Shown here piece by piece: positions 1-5,431 of a DNA stretch of 5,431 nucleotides. Origin of the DNA: Mycobacterium sp. (lineage in GTDB: Bacteria; Actinomycetota; Actinomycetes; Mycobacteriales; Mycobacteriaceae); NCBI GenBank assembly GCA_018882545.1, contig VERS01000188.1, positions 1-5,431 of the forward strand. Direction: 5' to 3'. Position 1 is the stretch's first letter. Each line of letters starts with the position of its first letter. Position numbers and translations under genes: made by a program. Below the pieces are notes generated by a model. It was given only the letters and a program-made list of their open reading frames with translations, did no database searches and was not told where the DNA came from.

Positions 1-875
1 TCACCAAGACGTTCACCGCCACCGCCGTACTCATGCTGGTCGATGAGGGCAAGGTCGATCTGGACGATCCGATCACCGACTACGTCGACGGCGTCCCGAA
101 CGGCGACGCGATCACCGTGCGCCAGTTGATCACCATGCGCAGCGGGTTGACCGACTACACCAAGGTCGAGGGCTTCGAGCAGACCGTGGCCGCCGACCCG
201 CGCCGGGAGTTCACCCCCGCCGAGCTGCTGGGCTGGGCCTTCAGCGCGCCACCCCAGTTCACGCCCGGGGAGAGGTTCGACTACACCAACACCAATTACA
301 TCCTGTTGGGCCTGTTGGTGGAGCGGGTCAGCGGGGGCTCGCTGGCCGACTCCCTGAAGGCAAACATCTTCGGCCGACTGGGCCTGGACCAGACCGCACT
401 TCCCGGCGGAACCGCCTTGCCCGACCCGCACGCGCGGGGCTACACCAGCGCTTTCGAGGACGGAGCTCCTCCGCTGGACGCCACGGACTGGACCGCCAGC
501 ATCACCTGGGCCGCCGGAGCCATGACCTCCACGCTGGCGGATATGCGCACCTGGACTCCCGCGTTGGCGAACGGGGACCTGCTGAGTCCGGGACTGCGGG
601 AGCAACTGCTGAACACCACCCCCGAGCCGGGCGGTCCCGCCGGCTTCCGTTACGGGATGGGCATTTTCGAGGTCGCCGGGTGGGTGGGGCATAACGGCAG
701 CGTGCCCGGATACCAGACCCTCGCCGTCTACCTGCCCGAGCGGAAGATGACCCTGGTGCTGATGATCAACACCGATATCGCCACACCGGCCGGCCTGGAT
801 CCCAGTGCGGTGCTGGCCACCGCCATCACCTCGGTGATCACCCCGGACAACGTCTACAGGCTGGAGCAACCCTAG
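1..875 (+). CDS. Serine hydrolase of the beta-lactamase / penicillin-binding class (class C/EstB-like), 5'-truncated by window edge
   Basis: The open frame runs from the window edge (first full codon at 3) to TAG at 873-875, about 290 residues. The first codons read T-K followed by TFTATAVLMLVDEGKVDLDD, which is the region right after the active-site serine of an S-x-x-K motif. The lysine is at 6-8 and the serine codon lies just outside the window. The second motif, Y-x-N (YTN), is at 282-290 in a DYTNTNYILLG context. The third motif is HNG (690-698), in place of KTG, followed by SVPGY. These three motifs define the beta-lactamase-fold family (Pfam Beta-lactamase) that includes D-Ala-D-Ala carboxypeptidases, class C beta-lactamases and esterases. 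The HxG form is common in esterase-like or uncharacterised members. Relatives are usually exported, but any signal peptide or lipobox would be upstream of the window. The substrate cannot be told from sequence. An in-frame ATG at 33 is internal, not the start. Confidence 0.88.
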   Translation, partial: TKTFTATAVLMLVDEGKVDLDDPITDYVDGVPNGDAITVRQLITMRSGLTDYTKVEGFEQTVAADPRREFTPAELLGWAFSAPPQFTPGERFDYTNTNYILLGLLVERVSGGSLADSLKANIFGRLGLDQTALPGGTALPDPHARGYTSAFEDGAPPLDATDWTASITWAAGAMTSTLADMRTWTPALANGDLLSPGLREQLLNTTPEPGGPAGFRYGMGIFEVAGWVGHNGSVPGYQTLAVYLPERKMTLVLMINTDIATPAGLDPSAVLATAITSVITPDNVYRLEQP

Positions 876-878
876 GAT
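873..878 (+). promoter_or_regulatory. Candidate -10 element (TAGGAT) of a leaderless promoter for the SRPBCC gene
   Basis: TAGGAT fits the actinobacterial SigA -10 consensus TANNNT and ends 7 nt before the ATG at 886, so transcription could begin at or next to the A of the start codon. The hexamer includes the TAG stop of the upstream hydrolase. No good -35 is visible, which is common in mycobacteria. The same bases contain AGGA (874-877), 8 nt before the ATG, which could instead be a short Shine-Dalgarno site on a readthrough transcript. Sequence alone cannot separate the two readings. Confidence 0.45.
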
Positions 879-885
879 TGCGGTC

Positions 886-1344
886 ATGGAAGGTTCTGTG
901 ACGGTGCACATGAACGCCCCGGCCGACAAGATCTGGAATCTGGTCGCCGACGTCCGCAACACCGGCCGCTTCTCCCCCGAGGTGTTCGAGTGCGAGTGGC
1001 TCGACGGGGCCACCGGCCCGGCGCTGGGCGCGAAGTTCCGCGGGCACGTCAAGCGCAACGAGATCGGGCCGGTGTACTGGACCACCTGCCGCGTCACCGC
1101 CTGCGAGCCCGGCAAAGAGTTCGGGTTCGCCGTTCTCGGCCCCGGTGACGCCGCCGTCAACAACTGGCACTACCGGTTCACCCCGCGCGGTGAGGGCACC
1201 GACGTCACCGAGTCGTTCCGACTGAACACCTCGCTGCCGGTACGGGTGTTCTGGATGTTCGCCGGGTACCTGCGCGGCCGGCGCAACGTCCGGGACATGC
1301 GCACCACGCTGGAGCGAATCAAGAAGGTCGTCGAAGAGGACTGA
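886..1344 (+). CDS. SRPBCC family (polyketide cyclase/dehydrase-like) small ligand-binding protein
   Basis: This is a 152-residue soluble protein with no signal peptide or membrane segment. The N-terminal pattern (a beta strand SVTVHMNAP, then a helix ADKIWNLVADVRNTGRFSP), the middle run of alternating strands and the long C-terminal basic helix (about residues 128-150, RGRRNVRDMRTTLERI) match the START/Bet v 1-like SRPBCC helix-grip fold, and the length is typical. Members bind hydrophobic ligands in a deep cavity. Some are cyclases or aromatases and many have no known enzyme activity, so a specific reaction cannot be assigned. The start at 886 gives the expected fold boundary right at the first strand. 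The gene lies 10 nt after the hydrolase stop and 33 nt before cyp124, so it may bind or deliver a lipid related to P450 chemistry; that is inference. Codon use matches its neighbours. Confidence 0.85.
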   Translation: MEGSVTVHMNAPADKIWNLVADVRNTGRFSPEVFECEWLDGATGPALGAKFRGHVKRNEIGPVYWTTCRVTACEPGKEFGFAVLGPGDAAVNNWHYRFTPRGEGTDVTESFRLNTSLPVRVFWMFAGYLRGRRNVRDMRTTLERIKKVVEED

Positions 1345-1377
1345 CCCTCGATCGGGTCGGCATCTACTGTGGGAGTC
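1341..1377 (+). promoter_or_regulatory. Candidate leaderless promoter of the CYP124-family gene
   Basis: TACTGT (1365-1370) fits the TANNNT -10 consensus and ends exactly 7 nt before the ATG at 1378. CTGACC (1341-1346) resembles a TTGACA -35 box with an 18-nt spacer, and it overlaps the TGA stop of the SRPBCC gene. The predicted transcription start falls on or beside the A of ATG 1378. The purine-rich GGGAG at 1371-1375 lies only 2 nt from that ATG, too close to act as a Shine-Dalgarno site, which favours the leaderless reading. This signal also decides the start: the GTG at 1369 in the same frame would lie inside the -10 region. Confidence 0.55.
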
Positions 1378-2661
1378 ATGGGCATCTCGACACGCGTCAA
1401 CGGCCAGGCGCCACCGGAGGTACCGCTGAAGGATGTCTGGCTTGGAAGCCTGCGGTTTTGGGGCAAGGACGACGACTTCCGGGACGGCGCCTTCGCCACC
1501 CTGCGCCGGGAGGCGCCGATCATGTTCTTCACCGAGATCGAGTTCGAGGGATTCGAGCGCGGCCCCGGCCACTGGGCGCTGACCCGCTTCGACGACGTCC
1601 ACTTCGCCAGCCGGCACCCGGAGATCTTCAGCTCCTACCCGAACATCACGATCGCCGACCAGGTGCCCGAGGTCGCCGAGTACTTCGGGTCGATGATCGC
1701 CCTCGACGACCCCCGCCATGCTCGGCTGCGCGGCATCGTCCGCAGCGCGTTCACCCCGAAAGTCGTCGCGCGCACTGAGGACTCGGTCCGCGATCGGGCG
1801 CGGCGGCTGGTCGACGACCTGATCGCCAACCACCCCGACGGGCAGGCCGAACTGGTCAACGAGCTGTCCGGGCCGCTGCCACTGCAGGTGATCTGCGACA
1901 TGATGGGCATCCCGGAGAGTGACCACCAGAAGATCTTCCACTGGACCAACATCATCCTCGGCTTCGGCGATCCCGATCTGACCACCGACTACGAGGAGTT
2001 CATCAAGGTAGCCCTCGACATCGGCGCGTATGCAACCGCGCTGGCCGAGGATCGCAGGTCAAACCCGCGCGAGGACCTCACCACCGCACTGGTGGCCGCC
2101 GAGGTCGACGGGGAGAAACTCACCTCCGCCGAGATCGCGTCGTTCTTCATCCTGCTGGCGGTCGCCGGCAACGAGACCACCCGCAACGCCATCAGCCACG
2201 GCGTGCTCGCGCTGTCCCGCTACCCCGAGCAGCGCGAGATCTGGTGGAACGACGTCGACAAACACACCCCCACCGCCGTCGAGGAGATCGTGCGGTGGGC
2301 CTCCCCGGTGATCTACATGCGCCGCACCGCCACCCGCGACGTCGAGGTCAGCGGAGTGCAGATCAAACAGGGCGACAAGGTCACCATGTGGTACGGCTCG
2401 GCGAACCGCGACGAGCAGCACTTCGACAACCCATGGCTGTTCGACGTCACCCGCACCCCCAACCACCACGTCGGATTCGGCGGCGGCGGAACGCATTTCT
2501 GCCTCGGCGCCAACCTCGCCCGCCGGGAGATCGCGGTGGTGTTCGAGGAACTGCGCCACCGGATTCCCGACATCGCCGTGACCGAGGAACCGGCGATGCT
2601 GCTCTCGGCGTTCATCCACGGCATCAAGAGGCTGCCGGTCAGCTGGACTCCCCCGGCCTGA
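1378..2661 (+). CDS. cyp124: Cytochrome P450, CYP124 family (methyl-branched lipid omega-hydroxylase)
   Basis: This 427-residue soluble bacterial P450 closely resembles M. tuberculosis CYP124 (Rv2266, 428 aa as I recall it). Shared stretches include TRVNG...PPEVP, DGAFATLRREAPI, FSSYPNITI, EYFGSMI and IFHWTN.ILGFGDPDL. CYP124 omega-hydroxylates methyl-branched fatty acids and isoprenoid chains and can oxidise the sterol side chain, using a ferredoxin/ferredoxin reductase pair. Visible motifs are the C-helix H114-xxx-R118, I-helix AGNETT (263-268, nt 2164-2181), K-helix ExxR (E303-R306, nt 2284-2295) and the heme loop FGGGGTHFCLG with ligand Cys375 (codon 2500-2502). The phenylalanine sits one residue further from Cys than in the usual FxxGxxxCxG, a feature I also recall in CYP124/CYP125. 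ATG 1378 was chosen over GTG 1369 because of the leaderless promoter signal; the alternative adds three residues. No ferredoxin gene is nearby. Confidence 0.93.
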   Translation: MGISTRVNGQAPPEVPLKDVWLGSLRFWGKDDDFRDGAFATLRREAPIMFFTEIEFEGFERGPGHWALTRFDDVHFASRHPEIFSSYPNITIADQVPEVAEYFGSMIALDDPRHARLRGIVRSAFTPKVVARTEDSVRDRARRLVDDLIANHPDGQAELVNELSGPLPLQVICDMMGIPESDHQKIFHWTNIILGFGDPDLTTDYEEFIKVALDIGAYATALAEDRRSNPREDLTTALVAAEVDGEKLTSAEIASFFILLAVAGNETTRNAISHGVLALSRYPEQREIWWNDVDKHTPTAVEEIVRWASPVIYMRRTATRDVEVSGVQIKQGDKVTMWYGSANRDEQHFDNPWLFDVTRTPNHHVGFGGGGTHFCLGANLARREIAVVFEELRHRIPDIAVTEEPAMLLSAFIHGIKRLPVSWTPPA

Positions 2662-2667
2662 CCCGTG
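2659..2667 (+). promoter_or_regulatory. Stop/start junction (TGA-CCC-GTG) coupling cyp124 and cyp140 translation
   Basis: The cyp124 TGA (2659-2661) is followed after only 3 nt by the GTG start of cyp140 (2665-2667), in the same frame. The preceding bases are pyrimidine-rich (ACTCCCCCGGCC) with no Shine-Dalgarno-like purine run and no TANNNT at the right distance. The second P450 is therefore most simply translated by ribosomes terminating on cyp124. The inference is from spacing only. Confidence 0.5.
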
Positions 2668-3978
2668 ACGTCGATACGCGATCGGTTGCATTGGCTGGCC
2701 ATGCACGGCGTGGTGCGGTCGGTGGTCAAGGTTTCGGCCCGCCGCGGGGATCCGCAGGCTCGGTTCGTAGCCGACCCTGCGGTCCGGGCCGATCCGGTGC
2801 CGTTCTTCGAGCAGTTGCGCACCCAAGGTCCCCTGGTGCGGGCCCGGGTGAGCTGCCTGACCGTCGACCACACAGTCGCCAACGAGTTGCTGCGCTCCGA
2901 TGACTTCCGGGTGATCTCGATGGGCTCCACCCTGCCCAGGCCGCTGGCCTGGTTGGAGCGGCGAACCCGCACCGAACTGCTGCATCCGCTGCTGCCGCCG
3001 TCGCTGCTGGCCGTGGAACCGCCCGAGCACACCCGCTACCGCAAGACGGTGTCCTCGGTGTTCACCAGCCGCGCGGTCAGCGCGCTGCGCGACCGGGTCG
3101 ACGACACCGCCACTGCCCTGCTCGAGGAGCTGTCCGACGAACACGGCGTCGTCGACATCGTCGACCGGTACTGCTCCCAGTTGCCGGTCGCCGTTATCAG
3201 CGACATCCTCGGGGTTCCGGCCGAAGACCGGGCGCGAATCCTGGAGTTCGGCGAGTTAGCGGCTCCCAGTTTGGATTTCGGGCTCCCCTGGGCTCAGTAC
3301 CAGAGCGTGCAGCGCGGACTGGACGGTTTCAACGGGTGGCTGGGGGCCCATCTGCGGAAGCTGCGCGAGAGCCCCGGAACCGACCTGATGAGCCAGCTGA
3401 TCGAGGCTTCCGATGCCGGTGTAAGCCTGGATGAGAGCGAACTCAAGGCAATCGCCGGTCTGGTGCTGGCAGCCGGCTTCGAAACCACGGTCAACCTGCT
3501 GGGCAACGGCATCCGGATGCTGCTGGGATCCCCCGACCAATTGGCGCTGCTGCGCAGCGATCCCTCGTTGTGGCCGAACGCGGTCGAGGAGATCCTGCGG
3601 CTGGACTCCCCGGTGCAATTGACCGCGCGGGTGGCCCGCACCGACACCGAGGTGGCCGGAACACCGATCCGGCGCGGCGAGTTCACGGTGATCTATCTGG
3701 CCGCGGCCAACCGCGACCCTGCGGTGTTCCCGGATCCACACCGCTTCGACGTCACCCGTTCCAACGCCGGGAGGCACCTGTCGTTCTCCGGCGGCCGGCA
3801 CTTCTGCCTGGGTGCGGCGCTGGCGCGGACCGAGGGCGAAGTGGGGCTGCGCAGCTTCTTCACCCGCTTTCCCGACGCGCAACTGGCCGGGCAGGGTGCC
3901 CGCCGGGAGACCCGGGTGCTGCGGGGGTGGGCCAGCCTGCCGGTCCGGCTGGGCTCACCGGCGACGGTCGCGGGATGA
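2665..3978 (+). CDS. cyp140: Cytochrome P450, CYP140 family
   Basis: This 437-residue P450 reads as the orthologue of M. tuberculosis CYP140 (Rv1880c, about 438 aa). Recalled shared blocks include LHWLAMHGV near the N-terminus, PSLLAVEPPEHTRYRKTVS, VFTSRAVSALRD, RYCSQLP, LEFGELAAPSLD and ETTVNLLGNGIRMLL. Motifs seen are the C-helix H122-xxx-R126, I-helix AGFETT (270-275, nt 3472-3489), K-helix ExxR (E309-R312, nt 3589-3600) and the heme loop FSGGRHFCLG (374-383) with ligand Cys381 (codon 3805-3807). All elements for a working P450 are intact. The native substrate in M. tuberculosis is unknown. A relative on the M. ulcerans mycolactone plasmid is thought to hydroxylate the mycolactone side chain, so a lipid or polyketide-like substrate is plausible. 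The GTG start at 2665 places LHWLAMHG at residues 8-15, close to the recalled orthologue. It is co-transcribed with cyp124 by position and faces glnA3 convergently. Confidence 0.93.
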   Translation: MTSIRDRLHWLAMHGVVRSVVKVSARRGDPQARFVADPAVRADPVPFFEQLRTQGPLVRARVSCLTVDHTVANELLRSDDFRVISMGSTLPRPLAWLERRTRTELLHPLLPPSLLAVEPPEHTRYRKTVSSVFTSRAVSALRDRVDDTATALLEELSDEHGVVDIVDRYCSQLPVAVISDILGVPAEDRARILEFGELAAPSLDFGLPWAQYQSVQRGLDGFNGWLGAHLRKLRESPGTDLMSQLIEASDAGVSLDESELKAIAGLVLAAGFETTVNLLGNGIRMLLGSPDQLALLRSDPSLWPNAVEEILRLDSPVQLTARVARTDTEVAGTPIRRGEFTVIYLAAANRDPAVFPDPHRFDVTRSNAGRHLSFSGGRHFCLGAALARTEGEVGLRSFFTRFPDAQLAGQGARRETRVLRGWASLPVRLGSPATVAG

Positions 3979-4117
3979 CCATATCGACAACTGGCCGGGG
4001 TGGACTGGCGCCAAGCGCGTCAGACCGGACCCGGAGAACAGTACGGCCGGCGTGCAATGCCGACGCAACTGGGTGTTGATACGCGAAAGTGCCTGTCCTG
4101 CAACGCCTCACCTGCGC
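3979..4117. other. Intergenic gap between converging cyp140 and glnA3 genes; no clear terminator
   Basis: Both flanking genes end here (TGA at 3976-3978 on plus; TGA at 4118-4120 on minus). Only short imperfect inverted repeats are visible: the palindrome TGGCGCCA at 4007-4014, CGGCCG near 4044-4049 and a CGGC/GCCG pair around 4048-4062. None is followed on either strand by a T-run, so there is no textbook intrinsic terminator. I see no gene, RNA gene or remnant of an Rv1879-like gene in this gap. Confidence 0.6.
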
Positions 4118-5431
4118 TCACACGCTCCAGGCCATCCGGAACAATTCCGTGATTTCCTCGGCGCTCATGTCGCCATAGCGTTGCTCGTAGCGGCGGACCG
4201 CGAGCAACGCATCCACCGCCGGGTCACCGAGGACTGTACGCAAGCGCCGGGAACCGTCCAGCGCGGCAATGGCATCGGCCTGATCGGCGGAAAGCTGCAC
4301 CACGCCGTCCCGGGCACGCTGCTCGGCAGGCAGTGCGTCGGGGTCGACGGTGACTTCGGCCGGCAGGGCGGCGCCCTGCTCGATGCCGTCCAGCGCCAGA
4401 CCGAGCGCCGCGGCAGTGGCCAGGTAGGGATTCGCCGAGGGGTCGATGACCTTGACCTCGACGTTGGCACCGTGACGGTTGCCATGCGTCGCGGGCAGGA
4501 AGCGCACCGCCGCCTCCCGGTTCTCGGTGCCCCAGCAGGCGTAGGCGCCGGCCCAGTTACCCGGCCGCATCCGCAACCCCGACACGATCGACCCGCAGAA
4601 CACCAGCCGCGCCTGCTCCAGACCGGAGACCAGGCCACCGATCGCCGCCGCACCTTCCGGGGTAAGTCCGTGCGGACCGTGACCGCCGGAGAAGATCGGC
4701 ACCTGGCCGCGGAGAAGCGAGAAGTGTTGGTGCGCACCCGAACCTGCTCCGGCGGCGAACGGGACGGGAGACATACTCACCCGCAGTCCGTGGTTGCGGG
4801 CCACCCGGCCGATCAACAGCCGTGCCAGCACCAACTGGTCCGCCGCGGCCACCGGCGAGGCCGGCGCCAGGGATACCTCGAACTGGTTGAGCCCGTACTC
4901 GGGGTGGAACTGCTCCACCGTCACCCCGGCCGAGGACAGCGCTGCCATGGCCTCGCGAATGAAGCCCTCGTGCTCGAGCACCCCGGCTAGCCCGTACTGC
5001 GCCCACAGCCGATCCGGGATCGGCGCGCCGTCCGGGCCGACCAGGACGAACTCGATCTCGTGGCCGACCTCCGCGCGCAGCCCTTCCTGCTCGAGCCGGG
5101 ACTGCACCCGCGATAACGTCCCGCGGGCACAGGCTGGCACCGGGTTGCCGTCCTGATCGAAAAAGGACGCCGGCGCCCACGCCAGACCCTCGTCGATGAG
5201 CCGGATCGCGTGACGGTCGATGCGCAACCGCTGGTCTCCGACGACACTGATGCCGTCGGTGACGGCGATCCCGGCCCGGTCGATGGCGAAGCCGTGCCAG
5301 GTGGGACTGGCCCCCAGGCCCGGGTCGGCGAAAGCGGCCACGGCGCCCGCGGAGACCGCTTTGGCAAGGATCAGCCCCGCCGGGTTGACGACGGTCCCGA
5401 TGAGGATGCCCTCGGCCGGACCCTCCGGCAG
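4118..5431 (-). CDS. glnA3: GlnA3-type glutamine synthetase family gamma-glutamyl ligase, N-terminus cut by window edge
   Basis: The open frame covers 437 codons from the window edge (5431) to TGA at 4118-4120. The M. tuberculosis GlnA3 is about 450 aa, so only some 10-20 N-terminal residues are missing. Recalled GlnA3 blocks are present: IGTVVNPAGL, SVVGDQRLRID, PVPACARGTLSR, SGLRMRPGNWAG and the ending FRMAWSV. Synthetase landmarks are the metal-binding GHEIEF (around 5065-5048), EYGLNQFE (4900-4877), the nucleotide-loop SGAHQH (about 4741-4724), RMRPGNW and NREAAVRF, and EVKVIDPSANPYL. In the last, Lys (codon 4453-4451) stands where housekeeping enzymes have Arg. The tyrosine adenylylated in GlnA1 (NLYDLP-type loop) appears replaced in DPDALPAE, so GlnE control is unlikely. 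Streptomyces GlnA3 ligates glutamate to polyamines, so this may be a gamma-glutamylpolyamine synthetase rather than an ammonium-assimilating enzyme. An internal GTG at 5341 is not the true start, because coding similarity continues upstream of it. Confidence 0.92.
   Translation of the reverse strand: MPEGPAEGILIGTVVNPAGLILAKAVSAGAVAAFADPGLGASPTWHGFAIDRAGIAVTDGISVVGDQRLRIDRHAIRLIDEGLAWAPASFFDQDGNPVPACARGTLSRVQSRLEQEGLRAEVGHEIEFVLVGPDGAPIPDRLWAQYGLAGVLEHEGFIREAMAALSSAGVTVEQFHPEYGLNQFEVSLAPASPVAAADQLVLARLLIGRVARNHGLRVSMSPVPFAAGAGSGAHQHFSLLRGQVPIFSGGHGPHGLTPEGAAAIGGLVSGLEQARLVFCGSIVSGLRMRPGNWAGAYACWGTENREAAVRFLPATHGNRHGANVEVKVIDPSANPYLATAAALGLALDGIEQGAALPAEVTVDPDALPAEQRARDGVVQLSADQADAIAALDGSRRLRTVLGDPAVDALLAVRRYEQRYGDMSAEEITELFRMAWSV

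Noticed and set aside
1369..1371. GTG as an upstream start of CYP124
   Set aside because: It lies within the proposed -10 hexamer and has no good ribosome binding site. It cannot be fully excluded, since it gives a length just as close to the known CYP124.
838..1941. Long minus-strand open frame (367 codons) opposite the SRPBCC and CYP124 genes
   Set aside because: It is a GC-rich antisense shadow of clearly recognisable plus-strand genes; its translation is low-complexity (V/G/A/R/D-rich) with no domain I recognise.
2244..2903. Plus-strand frame bridging the CYP124-CYP140 junction
   Set aside because: It is an out-of-frame shadow rich in R, P and H; both P450 frames are intact with all motifs, so there is no frameshift or hidden gene here.
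2059..3144. Long minus-strand open frame (361 codons) opposite the two P450 genes
   Set aside because: It spans the junction of two well-supported plus-strand genes and has shadow-like composition (H/R/G/Q-rich) with no motifs.
4007..4014. Palindrome TGGCGCCA as an operator or terminator stem
   Set aside because: Eight bases without loop or T-run, in GC-rich DNA where such palindromes are expected by chance.
3812..4990. Plus-strand open frame (392 codons) running from inside cyp140 through the gap and antisense to glnA3
   Set aside because: It overlaps two strongly identified genes in other frames and its product resembles no protein; it arises from the absence of stops in GC-rich DNA.
5339..5341. 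GTG as the start of the glnA3-like gene
   Set aside because: The frame continues open to the window edge with GlnA3-like residues (IGTVVNPAGL), so this GTG is internal.
1..5431. CRISPR array, tRNA/rRNA gene, insertion sequence or attachment site
   Set aside because: No spaced direct repeats, tRNA-like cloverleaf arms, transposase frames or terminal inverted repeats were seen anywhere in the window.

Overview
The window looks like chromosomal DNA of a mycobacterium (Mycobacteriaceae, probably a non-tuberculous or Mycolicibacterium-type species). The sequence is GC-rich with strong G/C preference at third codon positions. Three of its proteins read as close relatives of the M. tuberculosis proteins CYP124 (Rv2266), CYP140 (Rv1880c) and GlnA3 (Rv1878). 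These identifications rest on remembered sequences and visible motifs, not on a database search. The gene order differs from the M. tuberculosis order as I recall it.

Layout from left to right: (1) the 3' part of a secreted-type serine hydrolase of the beta-lactamase/penicillin-binding class (1-875, +), cut by the window edge just after its catalytic serine; (2) a small SRPBCC/polyketide-cyclase-like lipid-binding-fold protein (886-1344, +); (3) a CYP124-family cytochrome P450 (1378-2661, +); (4) a CYP140-family cytochrome P450 (2665-3978, +), starting 3 nt after the CYP124 stop; (5) a 139-bp intergenic gap between converging genes, with no convincing terminator; (6) a GlnA3-type glutamine synthetase-like ligase on the minus strand (4118 to beyond 5431), whose N-terminal few residues lie outside the window.

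The four plus-strand genes are tightly packed. Two of their starts, SRPBCC and CYP124, are each preceded by a TANNNT hexamer exactly 7 nt before the ATG. That is the geometry of mycobacterial leaderless promoters, so these genes may have their own promoters although they look like an operon. CYP140 has no such signal and is probably translated by coupling to CYP124.

A plausible but unproven reading is a small lipid-oxidation module: a hydrophobic-ligand-binding SRPBCC protein next to a methyl-branched-lipid omega-hydroxylase (CYP124) and an orphan P450 (CYP140). No ferredoxin or ferredoxin reductase is present, so electrons must come from elsewhere in the genome. The GlnA3-like gene keeps its convergent position next to cyp140, but the Rv1879-like amidohydrolase gene that I recall lying between them in M. 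tuberculosis is absent. All coding frames here are intact. The novelty is mainly in gene arrangement and start signals rather than in a wholly new system.
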